Origin: Deltaproteobacteria bacterium | GTDB lineage: Bacteria; Desulfobacterota; Desulfobaccia; Desulfobaccales; 0-14-0-80-60-11 | Direction of reading: 5' to 3' | NCBI GenBank assembly: GCA_016874945.1 | Contig: VGSO01000230.1 | Coordinates: 1 to 5,110, forward strand | Length of the DNA stretch: 5,110 nt | Shown: positions 1 through 5,110 of the stretch, piece after piece | Position numbering within the stretch: the stretch's first letter is position 1 | Layout: each line of letters starts with the position of its first letter | Notes under the pieces: model-generated | Told to the model about the DNA's origin: nothing | Databases searched by the model: none | The model's input: only the letters and a program-made list of their open reading frames with translations | Made by a program: the position numbers and the translations under genes

Positions 1-29
1 TTTTTCTAAATGAATATCGGTGGCACATC

Positions 30-45
30 GCGGCCTAAAGGCCGC
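30..45. repeat. GC-rich perfect palindrome, possible REP-like element
   Basis: GCGGCC (30-35) pairs perfectly with GGCCGC (40-45) around a TAAA loop. No T-tract follows on either strand, so an intrinsic terminator is unlikely. With the second hairpin at 137-157, it resembles the small interspersed palindromes common in bacterial intergenic DNA. Membership of a repeat family is inference, since only one copy is visible. Confidence 0.45.
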
Positions 46-136
46 AACCAAACTAAAAAATGACCTAATTACATTAATTAAATCAAGGTGTTACAGGCAA
101 AATCTTCGCGAAAAAACCAGAAACTCGGATTCAGTA

Positions 137-157
137 GCACAGGCGTCCCGCCGGTGC
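137..157. repeat. imperfect GC hairpin, possible REP-like palindrome
   Basis: GCACAGGCG (137-145) and CGCCGGTGC (149-157) form a nine-position stem with one A/G mismatch (141/153) and a TCC loop. The DNA downstream is AT-rich but has no continuous T run, so terminator activity is not supported. It lies 40 nt before the cbiG start, so it would be in the mRNA leader if transcription begins further upstream. An interspersed repeat is the simplest reading. Confidence 0.45.
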
Positions 158-160
158 ATT

Positions 161-195
161 AAATTTAAAATTTAAAAGCTGACGGCTGAAAGCTA
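161..195 (+). repeat. heptad tandem repeat in the cbiG leader
   Basis: The 35 bases before the cbiG start split into five seven-base units: AAATTTA, AAATTTA, AAAGCTG, ACGGCTG, AAAGCTA. The first two are identical and the last three are variants of AAAGCTG. The start codon lies in the next unit, and no Shine-Dalgarno-like AGGAG is present in or near the repeat. Similar 7- or 8-bp arrays precede cbiP, cobD and cbiB. Confidence 0.65.
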
Positions 196-197
196 AA

Positions 198-1235
198 ATG
201 GAACTTATAACCATCGCGGCCCTGACGCCCCAAGGCGCCGCCCTGGCCCGGCGTCTGCGGGAGGGCCTGGGTAACGCCGCCTGCCGCCTTCCCCGGCGGT
301 TTGCCCAAGACCGTCGGGAAGAAGTCCCCTTTGACCGGGTGGCGGAAGTCTTTCAAGAGGCCTTTGTCCATAAACAGCCCCTGGTGTGCGTCATGGCCGC
401 GGGCATCGTGGTCCGGGGCATTGCACCGCACCTCAAGAGCAAAGCATCCGACCCCCCGGTGGTGGTGGTGGACGAAGCCGGAAAGTTTGCCGTGAGTCTC
501 CTTTCCGGCCACCTGGGGGGGGCCAACGACCTGGCCTGCCGGGTGGCTCAAGTTCTGGGCGGCCAGGCGGTGATCACCACCGCCACGGATGTCAACAACC
601 TTCCGGCCCTGGACGTCCTGGCCCCCCGCCTGGGGCTGGCGGTGGAAAACCTGGACGCGGTCCGGGCCATTCACATGGCCTTGCTGGCGGGAGAGCCGGT
701 GCGCCTGGTGGACCGGCAGGGCGGCCTGACGGAAGCCCTTCAAGAACAACAGGAATGGTTCATTGTAGAGACCGACCTGGCCGCGGCCCTGGGCGCCCCC
801 GCCCCCGGCGTTTACGTGGGCTGGGAAGAACGGCGCTGGCCCCGGGAATGGCTGCGCCTCCGGGCCCGGGTGCTGGTAGCAGGTATTGGCTGCCACCATG
901 AAACCCCTGCCGGGGAAGTTGTGGACTTGCTGCGGCATATTTTTCAACAAGAAGGCTTGTCTTTGCTGTCATTAAAGGCCCTGGCCACCATCGAGGCCAG
1001 GAAGGACGCGCCGGGCCTTAAGGCCGCGGCCCGGGAATTGGGGGTGGACCTGCAATGGTTCAGCGCCGATTCCCTTAAAAATATTGAGACCCCCACCCCG
1101 TCTCCCGCCGCGGCCCGCCATTTGGGGGTGGCCAGCGTGTGCGAGGCCGCGGCCCTGAAGGCCGCGGGGGGACCGTTGATCGTGACCAAATGCAAATCAG
1201 CCAACGTAACTCTGGCCGTGGCCCGGGCCGCCTGA
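198..1235 (+). CDS. cbiG: cobalt-precorrin-5A hydrolase CbiG
   Basis: CbiG (345 aa) opens the delta-lactone of cobalt-precorrin-5A and releases the C20-derived two-carbon unit as acetaldehyde, giving cobalt-precorrin-5B. This step belongs to the anaerobic B12 route and takes place in the cytoplasm. The N-terminal part has the family block VMAAGIVVRGIAPHL (about 65-79), then VDEAGKFAVSLLSGHLGGAN (91-110), the GHLGGAN core being diagnostic, and TATDVNNLPALD (128-139). A variable linker follows. The C-terminal domain starts near LVAGIGCHHETP (226-237) and has SLKALATIEARKDAPGL (258-274) and TKCKSANVTLAVAR (330-343). Length and domain order are normal for a stand-alone, unfused CbiG. ATG 198 is the first usable start and gives the expected N-terminus, but it has no clear Shine-Dalgarno. 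The 3' end overlaps cobJ in another frame, which suggests coupled expression. Confidence 0.95.
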   Translation: MELITIAALTPQGAALARRLREGLGNAACRLPRRFAQDRREEVPFDRVAEVFQEAFVHKQPLVCVMAAGIVVRGIAPHLKSKASDPPVVVVDEAGKFAVSLLSGHLGGANDLACRVAQVLGGQAVITTATDVNNLPALDVLAPRLGLAVENLDAVRAIHMALLAGEPVRLVDRQGGLTEALQEQQEWFIVETDLAAALGAPAPGVYVGWEERRWPREWLRLRARVLVAGIGCHHETPAGEVVDLLRHIFQQEGLSLLSLKALATIEARKDAPGLKAAARELGVDLQWFSADSLKNIETPTPSPAAARHLGVASVCEAAALKAAGGPLIVTKCKSANVTLAVARAA

Positions 1236-2026
1236 CGGTGGTGAGCACCGGGCCGGGCTTCCCGGAATATCTCGCCCCTAAGGCCCGGGTCGCCCTGGAC
1301 GCGGCCCAGGTGGTGGCGGGTTACCGCACTTACGTGGACCTGATCCGGCCCCTGCTCCAGGGGCAGGAAGTGGTGGCCACGGGCATGAAGGCGGAGATGG
1401 AGCGGTGCCGGGCCGCGGTGGACCTGGCCCTAAAAGGCCGCCGGGTGGCCTTAATCTCCGGAGGCGACGCGGGGATTTACGGCATGGCCGGACTGGTGCT
1501 GGAAATCTGCGCGGCCCGGCGATTGAAAATCGCTCCCCCCGATACCGAAAAAGAGGTGGACTTCCACCTGGAGGTGATTCCCGGCATCCCGGCCCTGGCC
1601 GCGGCCGCGGCCCTCCTGGGCGCGCCCCTGATGCACGATTTCGTGGCGGTGTCCCTGAGCGACCTGCTCACGCCCTGGGAAACCATCACCCGGCGCCTGG
1701 AACTGGCGGCCCAGGGGGATTTCGTCATTGTGCTGTATAACCCCCAGAGCAAACGCCGCAACTGGCAACTGGGAGCGGTGCGGGATCTGCTGCTCAAACA
1801 TTATGCCCCGGAAACCCCCGTGGGCCTCGTCCGCCGGGCCATGCGGGCAGGGCAGGATGTGGCCATCACCACCTTGGGAAAAATGTCGGACCACGAAGTG
1901 GACATGCAAACCATTATCATCGTGGGCAATTCCCAAACTTATGTTTACGGTCCCTACATGATCACCCCTCGGGGGTACCTGGGGAAGTATGAAGTGAGCA
2001 GTGAGCAGTTGGAAAAAATCTGTTAA
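1190..2026 (+). CDS. cobJ: precorrin-3B / cobalt-factor III C17-methyltransferase (CobJ/CbiH)
   Basis: This SAM-dependent enzyme methylates C17 and drives ring contraction of the corrinoid macrocycle; next to CbiG it most likely does the anaerobic CbiH reaction giving cobalt-precorrin-4. From ATG 1190 (278 aa) the tetrapyrrole methylase fold is complete: LTVVSTGPG (15-23), ALISGGDAGIYGMA (87-100, SAM loop), IPGIPALAAAAALLGAP (130-146), SLSDLLTPW (155-163), VLYNPQS (181-187) and MITPRGY (257-263). There is no C-terminal Fe-S extension like that of some CbiH enzymes. The start is uncertain. The open frame extends back to GTG 1139. ATG 1190 overlaps cbiG by 46 nt and adds about 13 residues before the usual family N-terminus. 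CTG 1232, overlapping the cbiG stop, would give exactly that N-terminus, and GTG 1238 would trim it. None has a good Shine-Dalgarno. The last residues (SSEQ) are encoded by a 7-bp repeat and probably lie outside the fold. Confidence 0.92.
   Translation: MQISQRNSGRGPGRLTVVSTGPGFPEYLAPKARVALDAAQVVAGYRTYVDLIRPLLQGQEVVATGMKAEMERCRAAVDLALKGRRVALISGGDAGIYGMAGLVLEICAARRLKIAPPDTEKEVDFHLEVIPGIPALAAAAALLGAPLMHDFVAVSLSDLLTPWETITRRLELAAQGDFVIVLYNPQSKRRNWQLGAVRDLLLKHYAPETPVGLVRRAMRAGQDVAITTLGKMSDHEVDMQTIIIVGNSQTYVYGPYMITPRGYLGKYEVSSEQLEKIC
1994..2007 (+). repeat. two-copy GTGAGCA heptad inside the 3' end of cobJ
   Basis: GTGAGCA occurs twice in perfect tandem, followed by a diverged unit GTTGGAA (2008-2014). 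It encodes part of the hydrophilic C-terminal tail of CobJ, just past the conserved TPRGY block, so the repeat appears to have extended the protein. The unit differs from those before the start codons but has the same 7-bp length. Confidence 0.6.
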
Positions 2027-2048
2027 CCAGGATCTAGGAAGACATATC

Positions 2049-2087
2049 AAGACCTGAAACCCAGAAACCAAAACCTGAAACCTGACA
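2049..2087 (+). repeat. degenerate heptad repeat in the cbiP leader
   Basis: The cobJ-cbiP spacer ends in units close to GAAACCT. ACC trinucleotides fall at 2052, 2059, 2067, 2073 and 2080, spaced 7, 8, 6 and 7 bases. The array runs up to the cbiP ATG. The nearest Shine-Dalgarno-like string, AGGAAG at 2036, is far too distant (about 47 nt) to serve that start. No terminator hairpin is visible in the spacer, so read-through from cobJ into cbiP is expected. Confidence 0.55.
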
Positions 2088-3599
2088 ATGAAATACCGCC
2101 CCTTAATGATTCTCGGTTCCGGCTCCGACGTGGGGAAATCCATGGTGGTGGCGGCGCTGTGCCGCGTCTTCCGCCAGGCGGGGGTTCGGGTGGCGCCCTT
2201 CAAGGCCCAGAACATGGCCCTGAACAGCTTCATCACCCCGGAAGGCGGCGAGATGGGCCGGGCCCAGGTGGTGCAGGCCCAGGCCGCGGGCCTGGCGCCC
2301 CACGTGGACATGAACCCCATTTTGCTCAAGCCCAGCAGCGAGGTGGGGTCCCAGGTCATCGTCCACGGCAAAGTTTACGGCAACTTCCCGGCCCGGGAGT
2401 ATTACCGCCACAAACCCCGCCTGGGGCGCAAAGTCATGGAGAGCTTCCGCCGCCTTCAGGAGAGCCACGAGCTCATCGTCCTGGAAGGGGCCGGCAGCGC
2501 GGTGGAGCTCAATCTCCAGAAAAATGACCTGGTGAATTTCAACATGGCCCGGAAGGCCGACGCCGCGGTAATCCTGGTGGCGGACATCGACCGGGGCGGA
2601 ATTTTCGCGGCCACCGTGGGGACCTGGCGCCTGCTGACCCGGTGGCAGCGCCGCCTGCTTTCCGCCTTCATCATCAACAAGTTCCGGGGTGATGCGGCGT
2701 TGTTCGATGACGGGGTCAGGATCATTGAAAAGCGCACCGGCCGGCCCGTTCTGGGCGTGCTTCCTTACTTGAGCGACCTGGCTCTGCCGGAAGAGGACAG
2801 CGTGGCCCTGGGCCGCAAGAGGTGCTCCCGGCTGGATGCCGCAGACGGCTGCCCGCGGGTGGGGGTGGTGCGCCTCCCCCATATTTCCAATTACACCGAC
2901 TTCGACCCCCTGGAACAGGAGCCGGGGGTGGCCCTGATTTACCTGACCCCCCCGGACTCCCTGGACGACCTGGACCTGTTGATTATTCCCGGCACCAAGA
3001 ATACCATTAATGATCTCAACTACCTAAATCACACCGGCTGGTCCCGCCGGATCCAGGAATACGCCCGGCGGGGGGGCGAGCTTATCGGAATCTGCGGCGG
3101 GTATCAAATCCTGGGAGACGAAGTCCGGGACCCCCTGGGAGTGGAAGGACCGCCGGGAAGCGCCCCGGGGTTGGGGCTGCTGCCGGTGGCCACCACCCTG
3201 GCGGGGGAAAAGACCACCACCCAGGTGGAGGCCCTGGTGCCCAAAAGCGAGGAAAAGATTCGAGCCTACGAAATCCACATGGGGGTCACGACTGCCCAGG
3301 GTCCGGGGCGGCCGGCCTTCATTATCGTCAGCCAGAACGGCCAGCCTGTGAAAACGCCCGACGGCTGGGTGGATGAGGGGGGAAATGTTTGGGGCACCTA
3401 CCTCCACGGCCTCTTCGACAACGACGGTTTCCGGCGGGACCTGTTGGCCCGAATCCGGGCCAGGCAAGGCAAGACTGCGGCCCCTCAATCATCATCCTGG
3501 TCCTACCGGGACTTCGTGGAAACCCAACTGGACCGCCTGGCGGATACCTTCCGGAAACACGTGGACGTGGAGAAGATCTGGGGCATGATAAAAGGCTAA
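2088..3599 (+). CDS. cbiP: adenosylcobyric acid synthase (glutamine-hydrolysing), CbiP/CobQ
   Basis: CbiP (503 aa, normal length) uses ATP and glutamine to amidate the b, d, e and g carboxylates of adenosylcobyrinic a,c-diamide, giving adenosylcobyric acid. The N-terminal dethiobiotin-synthetase-like domain begins at once with a P-loop, GSGSDVGKS (10-18). It continues with APFKAQNMALNS (36-47), EMGRAQ (55-60), MNPILLKPSS (75-84), VLEGAGS (131-137), ILVADIDRGGIFA (162-174) and INKFRGD (196-202). The C-terminal type 1 glutamine amidotransferase domain has LIIPGTKNT (298-306), the nucleophile Cys336 in GICGGYQILG, AYEIHMG (393-399) and catalytic His440 in GTYLHGLF. Both active sites look intact. 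ATG 2088 gives the expected short lead-in to the P-loop, although the heptad leader supplies no Shine-Dalgarno. The last codons merge into an octamer repeat. Confidence 0.97.
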   Translation: MKYRPLMILGSGSDVGKSMVVAALCRVFRQAGVRVAPFKAQNMALNSFITPEGGEMGRAQVVQAQAAGLAPHVDMNPILLKPSSEVGSQVIVHGKVYGNFPAREYYRHKPRLGRKVMESFRRLQESHELIVLEGAGSAVELNLQKNDLVNFNMARKADAAVILVADIDRGGIFAATVGTWRLLTRWQRRLLSAFIINKFRGDAALFDDGVRIIEKRTGRPVLGVLPYLSDLALPEEDSVALGRKRCSRLDAADGCPRVGVVRLPHISNYTDFDPLEQEPGVALIYLTPPDSLDDLDLLIIPGTKNTINDLNYLNHTGWSRRIQEYARRGGELIGICGGYQILGDEVRDPLGVEGPPGSAPGLGLLPVATTLAGEKTTTQVEALVPKSEEKIRAYEIHMGVTTAQGPGRPAFIIVSQNGQPVKTPDGWVDEGGNVWGTYLHGLFDNDGFRRDLLARIRARQGKTAAPQSSSWSYRDFVETQLDRLADTFRKHVDVEKIWGMIKG

Positions 3600-3629
3600 A
3601 AGGTTAAGAGGGGAAAAGGAAGAAACCTT
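3590..3629 (+). repeat. octamer tandem repeat across the cbiP stop codon
   Basis: Five eight-base units can be read in register: AAAAGGCT (3590), AAAAGGTT (3598), AAGAGGGG (3606), AAAAGGAA (3614) and a diverged GAAACCTT (3622). The array starts inside the last codons of cbiP, includes its TAA, and ends just before an ATG at 3630. It supplies most of the left arm of the stem-loop at 3599-3653. Its AAAAGGAAG is the only Shine-Dalgarno-like sequence near any start in the window. Confidence 0.55.
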
Positions 3630-3653
3630 ATGCCCTTTTTCCTTTTAACCTTT
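3599..3653 (+). other. long stem-loop between cbiP and cobD
   Basis: Bases 3599-3616 pair without a break with 3636-3653 (18 pairs, three of them G-U in RNA). After one A/C mismatch (3617/3635), two G-C pairs (3618-3619 with 3633-3634) close a 13-nt loop at 3620-3632. GCTCCCGG follows, with no T-tract, so a classical intrinsic terminator is unlikely. The loop contains ATG 3630, and the purine-rich AAAAGG that could act as its ribosome site is inside the left arm. Possible roles are control of cobD translation, mRNA processing or stability within the operon, or no role beyond two opposed repeat arrays. Pairing is seen directly; function is not. Confidence 0.6.
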
Positions 3654-3671
3654 GCTCCCGGTATTAAACTA

Positions 3672-4766
3672 ATGAGAGAGGATTTCAGCTTGCCAGACAC
3701 CGTTGCCCCTCATGGGGGTAATGTCTATGAAGTAGCCCGGGCTTTGGGGATCAAGGCCGCGGACTTGTTGGATTTTTCCGCCAACATCAATCCCCTGGGG
3801 TATCCTCCGGGGGCCGTGGCCGCGGCCGCGGCGGCCTGGGGGGAGATGACCCACTACCCCGACCGCCAGTGCCGGAATCTCCAGGAGGCCCTGGCGGCGT
3901 ATCACGATTTGTCCCCGGAGGAAATCCTGGTGGGGAACGGCTCCACCGAGCTCATCTACCTGGTGGTGCGGGCCTTGCGCCCCCGGCGGGCCCTCATCGT
4001 GACCCCGGCCTTCAGCGAATACGAAGCGGCCTGCCTGATGTGCCAGGCGGACACGGTCTTCCACCCCACCGCGGCAGAAGATGCCTTCTCCCTGCGCCGG
4101 GCGCCGGACCTGAGGGGCGCGGATTTGGTGTTTCTGGCCAATCCCGCCAGCCCCAGCGGGGCGCTGCTGGCCCCGGAGGAGATTTTGCCCCTGGTGGAGG
4201 CCATGGCTGCGTCGGGTGCGTATATAGTCCTGGATGAGGCGTTTATCGACTTCGTGGAAGATGCCTCTCTTAAGACCCATCTGCGGAACTTTTCCCGGTT
4301 GATTATTCTGCGGTCCTTCACCAAGTTCTTCGGCATCCCCGGTTTGCGGCTGGGATACCTGATGGCCAAACCGGAGCTCGCCCAGACCCTGGCCGAAGCC
4401 CAGGAACCCTGGTCGGTGAACGCCGTGGCCCAGGCCGTGGGGCTGGCCTGCCTGAAGGACCGGGAATTCATGGCCCGGAGCCGGCAGGTGGTTCGTCGGG
4501 AGCGGGATTTCTTACTGACAGAAATAAGCCGCATCCCCGGCTTGCAGACTTTCCCCGGCAAAGTGAACTATCTATTGGTGAAACTCACCGCCCCGGATTG
4601 GACCGCGGCCCGGCTGCGCCAGACCCTCCTGGAACACCGCCTCCTCATCCGGGACGCCTCCAATTTCCGGGGCCTAAATGAGAGATTTTTCCGCGTGGCG
4701 GTGCGGCTGCGGGAGGAGAATGAGAAATTGTTAAGGGCCTTGCGGGCCTGCCGGCCGGGAGGGTGA
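3672..4766 (+). CDS. cobD: L-threonine-O-3-phosphate decarboxylase CobD (PLP-dependent)
   Basis: CobD decarboxylates L-threonine-O-3-phosphate to (R)-1-aminopropan-2-ol O-2-phosphate, the linker that CbiB joins to cobyric acid. It is a cytoplasmic fold-type I PLP enzyme related to HisC. From ATG 3672 (364 aa) the family signature appears in order: HGGN (14-17), LLDFSANINPLG (32-43), HYPD (61-64), VGNGSTELIY (87-96), VLDEAFIDF (186-194), RSFTKFFGIPGLRLGYL (214-230) with the PLP Lys218, PWSVNA (246-251), FPGKVNYLLVK (294-304) and RFFRVAVR (338-345). Start choice: ATG 3630 would add 14 residues (MPFFLLTFAPGIKL) encoded by the right arm of the stem-loop, unlike the short lead before HGGN in known CobD proteins. 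However, 3630 has the better Shine-Dalgarno. I prefer 3672 on homology. One oddity is NPASPSG (157-163), with Ser160 where related enzymes have Asn. HisC is excluded by the HGGN and DFSANINPLG blocks. Confidence 0.94.
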   Translation: MREDFSLPDTVAPHGGNVYEVARALGIKAADLLDFSANINPLGYPPGAVAAAAAAWGEMTHYPDRQCRNLQEALAAYHDLSPEEILVGNGSTELIYLVVRALRPRRALIVTPAFSEYEAACLMCQADTVFHPTAAEDAFSLRRAPDLRGADLVFLANPASPSGALLAPEEILPLVEAMAASGAYIVLDEAFIDFVEDASLKTHLRNFSRLIILRSFTKFFGIPGLRLGYLMAKPELAQTLAEAQEPWSVNAVAQAVGLACLKDREFMARSRQVVRRERDFLLTEISRIPGLQTFPGKVNYLLVKLTAPDWTAARLRQTLLEHRLLIRDASNFRGLNERFFRVAVRLREENEKLLRALRACRPGG

Positions 4767-4790
4767 TAACATTTTCATTTCTAATTATTT

Positions 4791-4818
4791 AACCGAAAAC
4801 TGAAAACCGAAAACCATA
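4791..4818 (+). repeat. near-perfect heptad repeat in the cbiB leader
   Basis: Four seven-base units follow in exact register: AACCGAA, AACTGAA, AACCGAA, AACCATA, then AAAATGC, which contains the cbiB start codon. Units one and three are identical and the second differs by one base. The preceding 24 nt after the cobD stop are AT-rich and without structure. There is no Shine-Dalgarno between the cobD stop and the cbiB ATG. Confidence 0.7.
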
Positions 4819-4821
4819 AAA

Positions 4822-5110
4822 ATGCCCCTGGCCTTCCCCTTTCTTCTGGGCTACCTTCTGGACCTCTTACTGGGGGACCCTCCCGGCTGGCCCCATCCCG
4901 TCCGCATCATCGGCCGGGTCTGCCAGTTCTGGGAAGACTTCTGGCACCGCCCCCGGGTCTGGGCCGGCTGCCTTTACTGGCTCTCGGTCATGGGGACGGT
5001 AATGCTGCCGGTGCTGCTGGTGGTGGGCGTCCTGCCGGTTCTTCCCCCCCTGCTGGCCACTGCCGGGGCCGCCTATTGGGTTTACGTCTTTCTCGCCACT
5101 CGCTCCCTGC
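4822..5110 (+). CDS. cbiB: adenosylcobinamide-phosphate synthase CbiB, 5' part (cut by window end)
   Basis: CbiB is an integral membrane enzyme that joins (R)-1-aminopropan-2-ol phosphate to adenosylcobyric acid, giving adenosylcobinamide phosphate. The visible 96 residues start MPLAFPFLLGYLLD and carry the hallmark block LLGDPPGWPHPVRIIGR (16-32), followed by an acidic/aromatic stretch (QFWEDFW, 35-41). Hydrophobic segments around 48-75 and 77-92 are likely membrane helices, and ATRSL (92-96) matches the conserved start of the next family block. The first hydrophobic stretch (3-17) also fits the family N-terminus. ATG 4822 is chosen because it places GDPxxWPHPVR at the usual distance from the N-terminus. 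The start has no Shine-Dalgarno, only the A-rich heptad leader. The gene directly follows cobD, whose product is its substrate. In the aerobic naming scheme this protein is called CobD, which should not be confused with the decarboxylase upstream. Confidence 0.95.
   Translation, partial: MPLAFPFLLGYLLDLLLGDPPGWPHPVRIIGRVCQFWEDFWHRPRVWAGCLYWLSVMGTVMLPVLLVVGVLPVLPPLLATAGAAYWVYVFLATRSL

Larger units (their letters stand above)
1..197. other. non-coding region upstream of the cobalamin gene cluster
   Basis: I find no convincing gene here on either strand. The region is A/T-rich compared with the genes and holds, in order, a perfect GC palindrome (30-45), an AT-rich stretch (about 55-95), an imperfect GC hairpin (137-157) and a heptad tandem repeat (161-195) that abuts the cbiG start. 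I looked for cobalamin riboswitch hallmarks (the B12-box core and its flanking conserved GGUG and GCCACUG-type elements) and did not see them. No -35/-10 pair stands out, although the AT-rich stretch could hold a promoter. The T run at positions 1-5 could be the tail of something further upstream but cannot be interpreted alone. Confidence 0.6.

Noticed and set aside
1..5. T run at the left edge as a terminator tail
   Set aside because: The stem that would precede it is outside the window, so nothing can be claimed.
1..197. Possible cobalamin riboswitch upstream of cbiG
   Set aside because: B12 operons often carry one, but I could not find the B12 box or the other conserved core elements, and the region is short and filled by palindromes and repeats.
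165..950. Long minus-strand open frame opposite cbiG, and similar long frames opposite cobJ, cbiP and cobD
   Set aside because: They are Gly/Pro/His/Arg-rich by-products of strong third-position G/C in the plus-strand genes, show no family motifs, and lie wholly over well-supported genes.
3599..3660. Intrinsic terminator after cbiP
   Set aside because: The stem is long but is followed by GCTCCCGG with no U tract, and cobD continues the same pathway downstream.
1596..3831. Identical 15-base word TGGCCGCGGCCGCGG in cobJ (1596-1610) and cobD (3817-3831)
   Set aside because: Both encode Ala runs with GC-rich codons; the match is explained by codon preference rather than by a repeat element.

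Overview
The window holds five consecutive plus-strand genes for cobalamin (B12) biosynthesis: cbiG, cobJ/cbiH, cbiP/cobQ, cobD (threonine-phosphate decarboxylase) and the 5' part of cbiB. CbiG is specific to the anaerobic (early cobalt insertion) route, so the host is probably an anaerobe or facultative anaerobe. The genes are GC-rich, with strong G/C preference at third codon positions, while the spaces between them are short and A-rich. Gene content and style fit a sulfate-reducing or syntrophic 'deltaproteobacterial' lineage (Desulfobacterota/Syntrophobacterota). That placement is inference; nothing in the window proves it.

Layout: 1-197 is non-coding, with two small GC-rich palindromes and then a 7-bp-period tandem repeat that runs to the first start codon. 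cbiG is at 198-1235. cobJ overlaps its 3' end (likely start 1190) and ends at 2026. A 61-nt spacer with degenerate heptad repeats leads to cbiP (2088-3599). A 72-nt spacer with octamer repeats and a long stem-loop leads to cobD (3672-4766, or from 3630). A 55-nt spacer with near-perfect heptads leads to cbiB (4822 to beyond the window end).

Pathway logic: CobJ/CbiH methylates C17 and contracts the ring. CbiG opens the resulting delta-lactone and releases the two-carbon fragment. CbiP amidates the four remaining carboxylates to give adenosylcobyric acid. CobD makes (R)-1-aminopropan-2-ol O-2-phosphate, and CbiB attaches it to form adenosylcobinamide phosphate. The set therefore mixes ring-contraction steps with the late steps up to cobinamide phosphate. 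Other required genes (cbiK/X, cbiL, cbiF, cbiD, cbiT/E, cbiJ, cbiC, cbiA, cobU/S/T) must lie elsewhere.

The genes are ordinary family members. The least ordinary features are: short-period (7 or 8 bp) purine-rich tandem repeats at the upstream edge of every gene that has a spacer, usually without a Shine-Dalgarno sequence; an 18-bp stem-loop between cbiP and cobD that bears on the cobD start; and a Ser in CobD at the place where fold-type I aminotransferases normally carry the PLP-binding Asn. I saw no new enzyme system, RNA gene, CRISPR array, transposon or cobalamin riboswitch.
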